64,000 nt of DNA from Larix kaempferi (Eukaryota > Streptophyta > Pinopsida > Pinales > Pinaceae), in contig BSBM01000994.1 in assembly GCA_027924585.1 (NCBI GenBank), positions 7,137,001 through 7,201,000 on the forward strand. The letters run 5' to 3'. The notes below the pieces were generated by a model. That model worked only from the letters and a program-made list of their open reading frames with translations, did not search any database and was not told where the DNA came from. Position 1 is the stretch's first letter. Each line of letters begins with the position of its first letter. Position numbers and translations under genes: made by a program. Shown in pieces: positions 1 through 12,365 of the stretch.

Positions 1-624
1 GCTTCTCTAGTGGTATTTTTATCTTTGTTGATCCTCATTTCATAGGCAATTAGAGTTCCTAGGAGTTGATCAATACCCAAATTTTTAAGATCATTTAACT
101 CTTCTGTTGCTGAGACTTTGGGGTTAAATTTATCAGGCAAAGATTTTAAAATTTTCTAAACTAAGGATGCTTCTTCAATTGTTTCACCGAGCCCCTTTCC
201 TAGCATTCACAAGTTCTTCAACCCTTAGGAAATATTTACTAACAATATCATCCTCATTCATCTTTAGTTGTTCAAATTTCAGCCTGTATGTTTGCAATTT
301 GGCATCTTTTACTTTCTCATTCCCTTCATAGCTATTAATAAGTTTATCCCACATATCTTTAGCAAATTCAAGATGCATCACTTTCACAAACTCAGATTCA
401 GCAAGACCACTTAATATTGCATTCATTCCCTTAGCATTAAAACTGAATTCCATCTTGTCATCTTTGGAAGCAAGAACCACAGGTTTTGTATGTCCAGTTT
501 CTACAACTTCCCAAACATCAACACCTAGGGACATTAAATATGTTCGCATTCTAACTTTCCAAAAGGCAAAATTTGTTCCATCAAACATAGGAGCTTTATT
601 GGTTGAGCCTTCATGGCTTGTCAT
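1..624 (-). pseudogene. Ty1/copia gag, N-terminal part, frameshifted; runs off the left edge
   Basis: Encodes the capsid region of a plant copia polyprotein, which packages the element RNA in cytoplasmic particles. Starting at 624, 146 residues match the DUF4219/UBN2 gag layout: FDGTNFAFWKVRMRTYL near residue 14, then MNAILSGL, LEFAKDMWDKLINSYEG and KLQTYRLKFEQLKM. The frame breaks near 184-200. The coding sense resumes one base over (ETIEEASLV, a stop, then ILKSLPDKFNPKVSATEEL and LIAYEMRINKDKNTTRE) and leaves the window at base 1. A primer-binding site and LTR edge sit immediately upstream on the same strand, so this is the 5' end of an element whose pol lies outside the window. One frameshift and at least one stop make it dead. 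Its gag differs from that of the copia family at 19-54 kb. Confidence 0.85.
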
Positions 625-663
625 GTTTAAGATTTCGGATCTACCTTAGACTAAAGGAACACT

Positions 664-675
664 GCTCTAATACCA
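664..675 (-). other. Primer-binding site, initiator-tRNA-Met type (one mismatch)
   Basis: On the minus strand this reads TGGTATTAGAGC, one base from the standard copia site TGGTATCAGAGC. It lies two bases after the LTR end (TAACA) and 40 bases before the gag start at 624, as expected for a copia leader. Confidence 0.75.
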
Positions 676-677
676 AT

Positions 678-1200
678 TGTTAAAAGTATTCAAATAACTG
701 AGAGGGTGGGGGGTGAATCAGTTATTACTATGCTTAAACAATTTTACATTCCTTTTTCCTTTTAACTTTGATGAAGTGTGACAATCAATATGATATGAGA
801 TGTTCTATGCACATTCCTTTATAGCAGGTATATTGTTATAACATAATTAAATATAAGGCATACAAACAATGTTCAATCACATAAATGTGTAGAGGCACTG
901 ATTTTCCTAAGGAAACCCATAAAGGGAAAAAACCTCTTCTTGTTAGGATGAAAGGAAAGCTCCAACTTCTCTTTACATTCTATTTTATCTGAGCTACAAC
1001 CCAGATGAGGCTGCTACCTCTGTTTCTTCAGCACCAACTAAATGGAAGCTACAACTCCCAAATGTACAAGCACCAACTTGCAAAGAAGACTTTACAGTCT
1101 TCCCTTGCTCCTCCCTACCACCCTATGTAAGAAACTTTTCTGTCAATTATATCACACTAGTTCAGATATATCAGTACATACCCTTTTTATTTTGTTCTGT
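678..1200 (-). mobile_element. 5' LTR of the left-edge copia element (outer end uncertain)
   Basis: The inner edge is clear: the LTR ends TAACA (plus-strand TGTTA at 678) directly before the primer-binding site. Its outer edge cannot be fixed because the matching 3' LTR is outside the window; 1200 is an estimate. The stretch holds no open frame worth naming. Confidence 0.45.
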
Positions 1201-1445
1201 GCTGCTACAACTTGAGTTTTTGGGCATTATGTTCTTCATTAAATCGAGCCATATATTTTTGTTCTCATGTTCTTCGAATCGCAGCTTCATCAGCAACCAC
1301 TCCTCTTCATCCTCTCGATTCTCACATTGATTTTGTTATCATCAATTGTTTTTTATAGATGCTGAAGTTATATGCCTCGGTCTCTTTAACTTCCAGGTAT
1401 ACCAATTCTAAAACTGAAACTGTCTTTTTAACTCCCAATTTGAAA

Positions 1446-1541
1446 ATTGAACCGTCTCTTTGACTTCCAGAATTTACACGCTGTAACTAATATTTGAACT
1501 GTCTCTTTGAATTCTAGAATTTACACGCTGTAACTAACTAA
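1446..1541. repeat. Direct duplication, two copies of about 47 bp
   Basis: Two adjacent copies of a unit reading GAACTGTCTCTTTGA, then CAGAATTTACACGCTGTAAC, at about 1446-1490 and 1491-1538, with few differences. It may belong to the LTR flank. Confidence 0.6.
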
Positions 1542-1563
1542 TTAAAAAATAAATAAATTTTTG

Positions 1564-1840
1564 TGAGTCGCAGCTTGTCTGAGTCATAGCTGTTTGAGTC
1601 ACGGCCGTCTGAGTCTCAGCCGTCTGAGTTGCAGCTGTCTGAGTCACGGCCGTCTGAGTCTCAGCCGTGTGAGTCGCAGCCATGTGAGTCGCAGCCATCT
1701 GATTCGCATCCATCTGAGTTGCAGCCATCTGAGTCACAGCTTGTTTGAGTCGCAGCTATCTCAGTCACAGCCGTCTGAGTCACAACCATCTGAGTTGCAG
1801 CCGTTTGAGTCACAACTGTCTGAGTTGTAGCCATCTAACA
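1564..1840. repeat. 15-bp minisatellite, about 18 copies
   Basis: Consensus GAGTCGCAGCCGTCT with drift at a few positions (C/T, G/A). Because the period is a multiple of three, several frames stay open on both strands and give low-complexity peptides (TQTAATQTAE type on minus; SHGRLSLSR type on plus). I do not regard these as genes. The array stops abruptly at about 1840. Confidence 0.9.
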
Positions 1841-1993
1841 ACATTCTTTTCTTGTATTTTAATCTTAGTCGCAGTTTTAGTAAACTGAAGTTGGTATGGT
1901 TTGAGTCATCCGCCTTGTCTGCTTTCCAACCATCAATGACAACTGAATTAAAGTGCCAACACCTGGTTAGATCAATACACTGAACACTCCCAA

Positions 1994-2380
1994 GTAGTGA
2001 GTACAAATACTAATATCTAATCGTCAAGAATTTGGAAAATTCTACAACATAATAAAAAACTTATTGTTCTTACTGACAGACTCCTCCATCAGCTATGAAC
2101 CATCTCATTGGTGGAGGATGCAAAGTTAAAACAAGTACTCAGTACAAATAGTAATCTCTAATCACCATAAATTTGTCAAAATCTACAACACAATAAAATC
2201 TATAATGTTCTTGATGACAGACTCCATTAGCTATGATCCATCTGTGGAGAATGCAAAGTTAAAAATTTGAAATTTCATTTGCTATATAAACACAAAAAGT
2301 CCATCCATTTCATTGATGGAGGATTGAAAATTAAAAGTGGAAATTTTGGTTTGCTATATAAACCAAAAAGGGCAATATTG
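1994..2380. repeat. Degenerate tandem repeat, units of about 120-145 bp
   Basis: Two clear units (about 1994-2128 and 2140-2252) share GTACAAATA, TCTACAACA, TTGTTCTT/ATGTTCTT, ACAGACTCC, AGCTATGA and GCAAAGTTAAAA. A third, shorter pair around 2280-2370 repeats GCTATATAAAC and ATGGAGGATTGAAAATTAAA. No coding sense was seen. Confidence 0.55.
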
Positions 2381-2526
2381 AAAATGGCAAGGCAACATGA
2401 ATGCCCATTTATCTAGCAAAATCAACTCTAGTTCAGAATCCTACATAAAATCATGTAAGAACAACATGTACCAGAAATGACTTAAGAGGGAAAAAGGAAG
2501 GAAATGCAAGAATTACAAAGGAACCT

Positions 2527-4215
2527 ACCATAAAGGGTAAAGAAAGAAGCCCTAACTTAGGAATTTCTTCCTCTTTATCCCTCAATATCTTCAATGTATC
2601 CTCTTTGGCCTTTTCTATGATCTTAGATTTAGGTTTACCATCTGAACTTAGAGTAATTTCTGCATTGTCATCATCTTCACTGCTGCTCTCATTCATAGAA
2701 TGAATCTTTCTCCTCAACAAAGTATTCAAATGCAATTGCTCTGCTATGGTTGCTCAAGTTCCCTCATCTTGTTTCTCCAGTCCACATTTTAACACTCTCT
2801 TTTCCCATTTCGATGTATTTTTATGCTTCAAAGTCATTCGTTCCTGCACTTGAATAAAATATGTCACTATATGAACTACTAATAGAATATGGATCAATAG
2901 AATATATGAAAAAATTGTGTTAAGGAATACCTCTGCACGCTTGAACTCCTGCTTCATGGAATATTCCTTTGCAGCTTCAGGATCAGCAAGTGTTTGACCT
3001 AAACTTGTTTTTACCCTTTCCTTCTTTAATATACGGTGATATGTCTTCAACTTAATCTTTTTAATTTGCTTTGCTTTTAACTCATGGAGAAACATAAGAT
3101 TCTGCATTTTTGCAAGACAACCCTGGCGTTCCCTTACTTGTTCAACAGTAAGCTACAAAAGCTCAAATGTCAAAAATTTTACAATCAGCTATAACTGCTT
3201 AGCATGTATATGCACCCATGAAACTTTATATATATATGGACAAAACTTAGATGTTGTGCATGGCCAAAAACTACCAGAAGCAATATAGACATTTTATAAT
3301 ATTAAATGTGGAAGATCAATCTTGTAAATAGAAAAGTTAATTCAGAATCGATAATTTCTACAAATACATGCAAAAGAAGAAAAGGCTAAAATAACTCTAT
3401 GGGTCAAATATCGCATATAATTAAAAATCAACACCGGCACATGAAAATGAATGACATGGTATCTGTAGAACTCATGAAGGAAGTTCTTTTGCAAATATCA
3501 TTATCTTCAACATGCAACTGACAAAACATAGCAGAAGAGGTAGGAATAAAACAACTCTATCAGGTATATGCTATATACCATACACAAAATTTGCATCAGT
3601 GATTAAACAACAGTGGACTTGTATCTCTAAAATTTGTGGCCACGACCATTATGGAAAAATTACAATTGATTGAGAACACAGGAAATTAATTCAAAGAACA
3701 TGAGTATACACAGTGACATGCCATATTTGATTCAAGCAACTCAACACCATCACTTTTCTGAGCTTCCACCACATTTGTGCTCTATAGCAAGCAAGCAATT
3801 TCTTTTTCCAATGGTGATGTTGGAGTAAAATCATATGCTCTAGCCCCAATACCAGTTTTCCCCGCATCTACCTTTTGATCAAGTTTGATAGTAGAAGCCT
3901 CCCTATTCTTCTTGATAATCGGTTGCTAGTTAGTAACATCTTCTTTTGTGTGTACATACGCTTCTTTTCTTTCCATCCTATCCTTAACAAACTTAGGCAA
4001 TGGGGCCTCCATAAGCATAGCATTCTTTTCTAATTGCTGCATCCTCTTCCTGAGTGACCCAAATCCTGAGCTCCCATAGAGAGGGACCATTAGATCTTGA
4101 ATACTCACATTTTTAGTATTACCCGATGCTTTTTAGTCTAGGTTGAATTCAGATTCGGGATATGCCTCGGATACAACAACTTTCTTCCTCCTTTTCTTGC
4201 CCGGACACAAGAATT
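2527..4215 (-). pseudogene. UTP14: UTP14 (U3 snoRNA-associated protein 14) pseudogene with retained introns
   Basis: UTP14 is a nucleolar component of the small-subunit processome needed for 18S rRNA maturation. Three exon blocks are readable. Exon A (about 4215-3720): YPESEFNLD, GFGSLRKRMQQLEK, APLPKFVKDRMERK, ARAYDFTPTSPLEKEIA. Exon B (3152-2931): LTVEQVRERQGCLAKMQNL, KTYHRILKKERVK, DPEAAKEYSMKQEFKRAE. Exon C (2843 to about 2527): ERMTLKHKNTSKWEKR, then a Ser/Asp/Glu-rich stretch and LSLPFMV. The introns at 3153 to about 3719 and 2844-2930 keep GT/AG edges, so this is a DNA-level duplicate, not a processed copy. Four in-frame stops (4133-4135, 3926-3928, 3782-3784, 2754-2756) kill it. Two look like W or R codons turned to stops. 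The N- and C-terminal parts of the roughly 900-residue family were not found. Confidence 0.85.
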
Positions 4216-7200
4216 TCCAAATCAGAGTAATTTTTCTTGAATAAACCCTTGTGTTAGTTTCTCATTAAAGATATCTAAAATTGTTGCAACTTGCAAGTTT
4301 AGTTGTGGGATAGAGATATCTTTCCAGTTTGAGCTATTAATTTTCGAGATATAATAGTGTTTGTATCTGTCACTCGACATCTATTTTTCTATAGTAAACT
4401 ATGATTTAATTGTACTAGAAAAGATTCCTTATGTATGCCAAAAAATTAGGAGGTTCGAGGAACCATAAAAATAAAGGATCCTCAAGGAAGGCCAAGCCAA
4501 GGATTAGGGTAAATTATAATCTGCAAAGCTCGATACCAGAAAAACTCTTTATTCCATTAGTAAATGCTCCTATTATAGGCACATGGTTGACATACTCTAT
4601 ACTGTTGGAAAACCTACTCATTCAAACATGATAATGTGAACTCGTTTTAACATAATTATAAAGGAGTTAGCTCAGTTCATGCCTTCATCCTCAAGACTCT
4701 CTGAAATCCCTAATTGCCCCTAGCTTGAGGCTTCAGACTGCATACAGTAACTATTAGTAAATGACAATGCCAAGCACAACAGAAGTTCACACTTAGATCG
4801 TAGAGACATTGCTAGTCTATATGGCATTTATAGGGAATGAGGAAGTGACCTCCACAGCAAGTCCTCAGCCCCTTCATATATGATAGCACATTAAAAAAAT
4901 CACCACTATGGCAGAGGCAACAACCTAACCCCTGTTGGCAGACACTAAGCCACTGCTAACAAGAGTGAGATATGAACGTTTCTATTATAGAATCTTTATT
5001 GACAGAACCAAGGTCATGCCCCCTTTGCTGATGTTGATTTTGTGCTTGTTGAAAATCTTGTCTTTATATATAACAACATTATGAAAGCACCACCAATAAT
5101 AGAAGGCAACTAGCTAACCTAGATACTAAAGCAATTGAAAAGAAGGCTAAGAAACTTAGAAACTTAAAAGGTTTTTATTTACAGGTGCTCTCAACCTACA
5201 ATTAGTAGCATACTTTGGCACACTACTAGAAAGGAACACAATAATGACCCAAATATACTAGTTAACGCATAGGAAATTACACAGAAAGGAAGTGCGTCTA
5301 GTTCCTTTGTAGACAATGTTTTCATTCCCCATCCATGATCATTGCAATACAAAAAGAACTACTAGTGATTCTATGTGTTGGATCTATCTAAAACAATTGC
5401 ATGGGAACAAACACATGGACATAATGTTGTCTTCCTCTTCACTGCACTGAGAGAAGCAAGGTGCAATCTACAGCCCAGGTGGGGATGAGGGAAACCCATC
5501 ATATCTTTGTGTGTTCCCGTTTAATGGTGAATTGAATCTATACATTGCATTAGATGTATTGAGAATTTGAACATAGATAGTGCATTGGATGCATTGAATA
5601 TGTACATTATCAAATACTAGAAAACAACACGCTAAAGTTCGCTCTTTGACTGTCCTAAAATAGTTAAAGAACAACGGTTATTCCAAACACTGAATTTAGA
5701 TGGTTGAGAACAAGTTTTAGAGGTGATTATGAATGGAAACCAAATGAAATGAACTGAAATAATTGCATCTTGAGTGATGAAAGAAAATCAAAACAAGAAC
5801 AATGAACTACCAAGCATTTACTAGCAATTAAATCATTAGTATCCAATGAACAAAGAGCTAGTAGAAAGCCTAAATTATTCTATCACATATTATACCAAGA
5901 GACTGTTTGCATCATAATGGCTGACATGTAACATGCTGCCAATGGTCTCCTTGCCAGGAAATTAAGGTAGTGGTCAAGGTATGGTGGATGGAGAGTGAAG
6001 GATTGTTTCTCTGCTACCAATAGCACTTCCAAAACTGACTGTCTAACTTGGACTTGTCCTCCAAATCCCAATATATAGAACAATCCCCCTTCTTAGACCT
6101 AGTCACCTTGACTGCTGGAAAAAGAGTTGAAAGAAAGATCATATGCAAAATAAGCATGCATGCAACTGCATGTGAAGCCTTTTTTCTATTCTGGTAGATC
6201 TCTTTCCTGCCTTCCATTCATCACAAAAGCACTTCCTTATCACTCATGTTGAACCTCCTAATTTTGATTTCCTAGTTGCTTCCAACTCTGCATTATGGCA
6301 ACTCGATGTCTAAATCCATCAAACGACAACTTTCTTTCAAAAAGGTGTCAAACTTGTTGTTTTTTTAATACCCTTTTACAACTGTCTATTGACTTAGCTT
6401 TCATGCTTTAAATATCATAAAATTTGGAAATTCGATGGCTATACATGATACGTAGATAGACTATAAGTATATCTATAAGAAAATACTCTGGGATGCATGT
6501 TCTCATTGATCATTTGAATGATCCCCCTGCAGTTAGAAAAGAACTACGTCATTGCTCCAATCAATATACTACTTTGTTGGAACAAGCACATTGTATGTCA
6601 TGGTTTTCCCAAGTGTATCATTGCTCTTTAAATACTGTTGTCTCTCAGCTTGTGGACAACAAATTTAGAGACCTGTGGTCATGATAGCAAGATGTACTGA
6701 GAGCTACTTCATTGCCAATTCCTTGTAAATTCATCCATAAATATTGGAAGTATGATGATATGACTTTATTGTAGTCTTCTGAGGTGGATCATTGTTTTCA
6801 ACAGGGTCACCTCCAAATTTGCTGAAGTATTCACATTCAGCTGATCACATATCTGCTCAAGAACCCCATCTACTGTAGCTGCTACTCCTTGGGTGACCTT
6901 GCTTCTCCAAATAATGGCAGAATCTTTCACAAATCTCTTCTGCAAGAAATCCAAACAGCTGGTTTCAAATATGGAATATTGCAGGTGGGCTGTCATTTAC
7001 TTGCAATTCCCAACTAAAAATTCTCTTGCTCGTATCCCTTGTAACCCATGTTAGGTCATGTTATCCTTTGAATTACATGCTATCCTATCATTGCAAATTT
7101 ATTTTGACTTGATTTAGCTCCTACAAAACGTGGAATATGCCTTATTTTCTCCTCCGAAAGCTATTAAAACACAATTCTTCTAGTGACTATCACTTTGGAG

Positions 7201-7799
7201 AACAAATCATGCTTATCAACTGATATTTTCCAATACTCAAATGAGGTAGTTTTATTCCCTGATGCAAATTTTGACAAAGGAAGAGTTATCTTAACAGAAA
7301 ACTATTTAATTTTTTGTATCCCTTCATATTTACAATAGCAATGTTACCCTATTCAATCAGAACAATATGCATGCCTTGGGTGAAGGTTAATGTGGTGTCA
7401 TATAAAATAAGTAGGACATTTAATACGAGAGATAATAATAGTAGAGAAATTTATAATAGTAGGGTGGCACTATATAATAAGCAATTGTTAGATAGGACAA
7501 GTATTATATATAAAAATCCATAAAATAATTCGGGAGATGCAGTGAGCGAGCTGGTTTGTACTGTCTTCGACCCGGCCCTCTTGTTGTCCTTATTCTGTGG
7601 TTTCATCCGGCATTGTTTGCCCCTTTATTATAGAAGGATTTGGCACCCAAACAAATATGAAGGGTGCGCAACAGCTATGGTTGTAATAGGTATAATTCAC
7701 TTAGGAGAAGGATGTTTTTTAGAGGTAATGGTGTATAAATATGAAACATCCTCATGGTTGGTAAGAGTGGGAGGTCCTAGAAAAGTTTCAATTAATTAG
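4216..7799. other. No recognisable gene
   Basis: About 3.6 kb of AT-rich sequence with only short frames (60-85 codons). The least random-looking is minus 6766-6996, whose product includes FVKDSAIIWRSKVTQGVAA, but I cannot assign it to a family. The frames at 6493-6684 and 7542-7799 (plus) also match nothing I know. Confidence 0.6.
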
Positions 7800-9602
7800 G
7801 CATCTTCAAGTATTCTAGGACCAACTCTAGTGAATGAAGGAATGGAAAGGTTACCCTCAAAATAAGCAAAATGATATCTAGATTAGAAGAATAATTCGGA
7901 TCATGTATGTGAGTTGATCAATTATAATGATATTCCCATTATAAGGTAACTTCAGAAGTTGAAACATGGTGGAAGAGACTTCTTTCATAGAATATATGTA
8001 ACTACAAGACAAAGCAAGATGTTGTAGTCTAACTAGGAATTTAAAACTTCAATATCTATGATGACATTTTTAGTGATGGTATGGGAACATTCTAGAAGAG
8101 TCCTTATGACTTAGAAGGTTGATCATGTGATACACATGTAAAGTCATAATGGATGGGGTCAATTCATGGGAACCAAGGTTCTTGAAAATTATGCATTGAC
8201 ATAAAATAAGTAGAGCCTCGTTCATTAATAGTGCATTGATGGATACTCAAATTCTTGATGGTGATAGGAGCCTAAAAGGATAACGAAGAAAAAATTTGAG
8301 GTTTGGATCTACCTAAATTGAAATTGAGTCGAACACACATCTTAAGGATCTATCATGACTAATGTTGACAAAATGGACTTATATTGCAAATGACAATTAA
8401 GTACAGCTTCGAAAATAGAGATGGTGGCAGGGAATTGAGTGAAATCATACAAAAAACCATAGTAATGAGTAGATTTATCATTGTGGTTCTAGGATGTGTG
8501 ATGTGACGGGGTCTTAGATACCTTGTGATTATTATTGGATTTACTCCATGGGATATTTAGAGGGATTTCTAGGAAATTTGAATCCTTATGATCCTTATCA
8601 AAATTGATAGGTTCATTTGGAATATATTGATGTCAATATAGTTCATGAACATACCTTGAAAAGAGGGGTCACTAGGATTGATAGACGCAGACCACTGATT
8701 AGGTTTGGGAATCACCCATTGTATTGTAACTAACCATTGTGGTGGAAAGGTATTCTGTATTACCATCAGTTGTGATGTGGTTGTAACAGTGGGTGAAGTA
8801 TGTGTTTTATCTTGAGGTTCATTAGAAGTCTCATGCTTGTTTGCATCAACCCATATCTTATGAGCTCTAGAAAAGTGTAGTTAGTGGTGGGTATAATTCT
8901 CATAAACTCCACAAAAGGAACACATATGGTTCGTCTATAATTGTGGGTTCTTACCCTATTTGGTAGGTTTAGTAGGATCTTGATTTATGAGTTTATAAGG
9001 ATTCCCTCTAGTGCTACTAAGAGGGTTAGTGCATTTTCCTCTACCTTCCTAATTTTTATTATTTTCTTTGTTCTTTCCCTTGGTATTTTTCTTGTTTGAT
9101 TGGGTGTAGGTAAGTGGAAATGTTTGTTGAGCATAAACCTTCCCTTGCATAGAAAGCAGGGTTGAGGATGTTGTTGGGATGGAGGTCATGAATAAGGATC
9201 ATAAAATGGATAGTAAGGATTATAGGTTGGTCGAGACACATATTTAGTAAAACCACTATGAGACATAATTCCACTACAAGAAGTACCATGGACATGAGGG
9301 GTATTAAGAGAAAAATAATGTAAGGTGCTTGTTCCTACATGTGTGAATGAGCATGAAGTGTCGAGAGGGATGTAGGGAATATGTGGTTTCCCAATATTCA
9401 ATTTCTTAGCACCATGGGTATAACAATATGGATAATTTACTATGGAAGGGAACATTTGGTTGTATGAGTTGGAGGTACATTCCAATGCAACAATCACACC
9501 ATCCATTAAATCATATGCCTCAGAATAATATTGGCATGAAGAGTCATTATGAGGTGCATTTGGGATGATAGGATATAAATATATAGATTGACCATAGATC
9601 AA
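7800..9602 (-). pseudogene. Decayed Ty3/gypsy gag-protease region
   Basis: Read from 9602 downward, pieces of a gypsy-type polyprotein appear in shifting frames. They are a Tyr/Pro/Ser-rich stretch (9602-9186), a zinc-knuckle-like CSFCGVYENYTHH at about 8893-8935, the linker YDFTQFPATISIFEAVL near 8400-8450, then protease-region motifs APITIKNLSIHQCTINE, VIIDIEVLNS, a stop, LDYNILL, and finally FPYNG with IDQLTY near 7880-7940. The order matches plant gypsy gag-pro. Many stops and frameshifts show it is old. No reverse transcriptase was found downstream, so it is truncated near 7800. Confidence 0.6.
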
Positions 9603-9658
9603 ATCATATCATTTATTCTTTAAAATAACTTCATCTTTCATTTATGGCTATCTTGATC

Positions 9659-10120
9659 CACTAGTACAAAATGGGTAATAAGTGACTTAAAAAATGACTA
9701 AAAATTGGAGATGAATGACTAAAATTGAGGCGGTGACCATTGGTCATAAATTAACAGTCACTTATCACCCAACCTAATTTTTCATTTATCACTTAGTCAT
9801 AAATTGATTGAATTGCTTCATGGGTTGGTCATATATTTAGTCATTTATTTGGTCATTAATTATTGATATTTGGTACTTATATATAGTCATTTATTTGGTA
9901 GTGCATTTAGTCATTTATTTGGTCATTAGTTGCAACCATTTTAGTAATATATTTTCTAGTTTAATTAGTCATTAATTGTTGTCATTTTGCAATCCATTTA
10001 GTCATTTATTGGTAGTAAAATTAGATATTTATTTGTTCATTACAAGATGCCACCATATTTTAGAGTATAGTACATTTCCTAGTTTAATTTTTAATCATTT
10101 ATTGTTGTCATTTGCAGTGA
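9659..10120. mobile_element. Possible CACTA (En/Spm) transposon end with subterminal repeats
   Basis: Begins CACTAGTACAAAATGGG, resembling the CACTA-class terminal inverted repeat. It is followed by about 450 bp crowded with short copies of AGTCATTTATTTGGTCATT and its inverse (ATGACTAAA, GTGACTTAA). Subterminal arrays of this kind are typical transposase-binding sites in CACTA elements. I could not find the partner TAGTG end, a 3-bp duplication or a transposase, so the identity and the right limit are uncertain. Confidence 0.4.
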
Positions 10121-11689
10121 ATTTAGTAAAATTATTCACATCATACAATATCAATGAAACAAATTAAAGATTCCTAGCATTTTAAAAACAAATACATAAC
10201 ATTTAAACTAATAAAGATACAATAATATAACATTTGAACAGATATTAATAAAGTATAATTTTAACTTGGAACCTTATTTCAAAATTTCATTATTATTCCA
10301 AAGAGTTAGAAAACACTTAAACAACAATTAAAAGTGGCTAGATAACTAGTATTCATTCAAACAAAACAACCTACACTTACACAAAACACAATATTATAAA
10401 GAAGGATGTTTTTATTATCATTATAACATCTTATTACATTGGTACATCAATTTGTGTCTTCCATGGGAAAATGTTGGGATTGTTCTGCCAATTTATATAG
10501 ACAAAGTAGTAGATGGGCAGTCACAACCAATAATTCCTTTCTACTTCCTCCCTCTGTCTAAATTCTTAGAAACTTAGAAACTTCTCCTTGTAATATAAAA
10601 CATAACCGAGTGAACTGTGTTCAGACTTGAGTACCATAAAATATTAAAATAACGAAACCAAGAAAGTCCCTTGTAGACTGGTAAACAAGATTGCTACGGC
10701 CCTCCAGAATCCACCACAATTTTATTGTTAAACTGCAACATAACATAGAACATAGGTAGAAAAATCATTTCATGTTAATTGCCTCTGCAGTATTTCTTAG
10801 GTCCCCAAAAATATAAATAGTGAATGAGCATCAAGGGCTGACTTCAAAGCCACATATGTGTTTCAAAGAAATAATTTCTCTAAGATAAATAAATTGAATG
10901 GAAACTAAAACAACACATAAATAACATTCTTCAAACCTTCTAAATTATCCTTCAAATAGATGGTTGTAATGCTTAGCAACTATTGATTGGAATTAAAGTT
11001 ATTAACATAAAATTAAAAGTTAGAAACTATACCATACATTCAAATGTTTGATGGAGCTCTTCCATGCCACTTGTACCAAATTGAAACATGTACTTGCTAA
11101 TGCTCAAATTCTACCACTTCTATTCTACCTCTATAAATGCAAAAAATATCACTGCTATAGAACACATCTGAGCTCCATTATTTTGTTTTGATGCCAAGGA
11201 TGCCCAAGTATATTATGCTTATTTATCCATCAACCTCACTTAATACACCACCAAATCCGGCATCCATTGAGAATTCTTTGCTCATAAGGCAGACCATTGA
11301 GGTCGTTTTGAGAATAAGGAATCATTTGGAGAGTCTTCTAGATATTATTTTTTATGAATCCCAAACTTGAGATTAAGAGCTAGGAAAGTCTATAAAAATA
11401 CTATGGTTGCGCTTTACAAACAACCCATAGAAGGAAGCTAGGGAATAGAAACCATGCCAAATTGAGTATACTGTTGCACAAGGGATTTGAGGGCCAGTCA
11501 ACTAAAGATGAATGAATGCAATCCAAGTTAAGATTAGAATTTTTGAAGAGGTTGAACCCTTGGTCCTAGAGATTTTAGGTGAAGGAGCATTAGTTGAAAA
11601 GATGGTCCACAGTTTGAGCTTCTTGACAACATAAGGAGTAGAGAGAGGGTCCCAAAAATCCTTGTCTCATGAGTGTTAGTAATTTATTG
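10121..11689. other. No recognisable gene
   Basis: AT-rich intergenic sequence. Frames are short and none resembles a known protein. Confidence 0.55.
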
Positions 11690-12300
11690 TTATATGTTAA
11701 TGCATAATTATCAATTCTAATAACATGTTTATAATTTCTTGTAAATTTTAGAATTTAAAGAGAGAATAAAAATATATTTAATAAAAAAAATAAAAATAGA
11801 TAAAAATAAATATAATAAATCAAATTAAAACAATGAAATAAAAGAGAATAAAATATATTAGATGATTTTAGAAAATGAAATGAAATAAATGTTAATTATA
11901 AATATTTATAAAATAGATAAAATAAATCAAATATTTTATAAAAATTATATTCAATCCTTATCAATTATATTTAAGCTTAATTATAGTTAATTACAAAAAT
12001 CATAGTCAATCATTATCAACTATAATTAATAGCATTCAAACATAATCTCATATATTTATCTATCAAAAAATTAGCCTATCATAATTTTGATTTGCAAATT
12101 ATACAAAAGTAATAATACTAAATCTTTTTATTTTAATACATAAAAAATTAATAATAAAATATCAAATACCAAAACACTAGACCAAAAATATTACAATTAA
12201 ATTGATATAATTGAAAACTAAAATGACTAAATATATTCTAAATTAAATACGCACTTAAGAATGAATAAAATATTTTACATATATTATACTGTTAACATTA
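11690..12300. other. Very AT-rich tract downstream of the NIP gene
   Basis: About 600 bp made largely of A/T with many AATAAA and ATAAAT runs. It begins about 65 bp beyond the stop codon of the minus-strand aquaporin. It could supply polyadenylation signals or act as a matrix-attachment region, but neither can be shown from sequence. Confidence 0.5.
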
Positions 12301-12365
12301 AACAAAAGAATTAGGTCCAGACATTCCCAACGTTGAAAAGTTGAGATAGTTTGGGTAGAAAAAGG

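Noticed and set aside
1534-1830. Genes encoded by the 15-bp satellite
   Set aside because: Frames exist on both strands only because 15 is a multiple of three; composition is low-complexity and there is no promoter or homologue.
6766-6996. 76-codon minus frame with a plausible-looking helical product
   Set aside because: I could not tie it to any family, and there are no flanking exons with matching sense.
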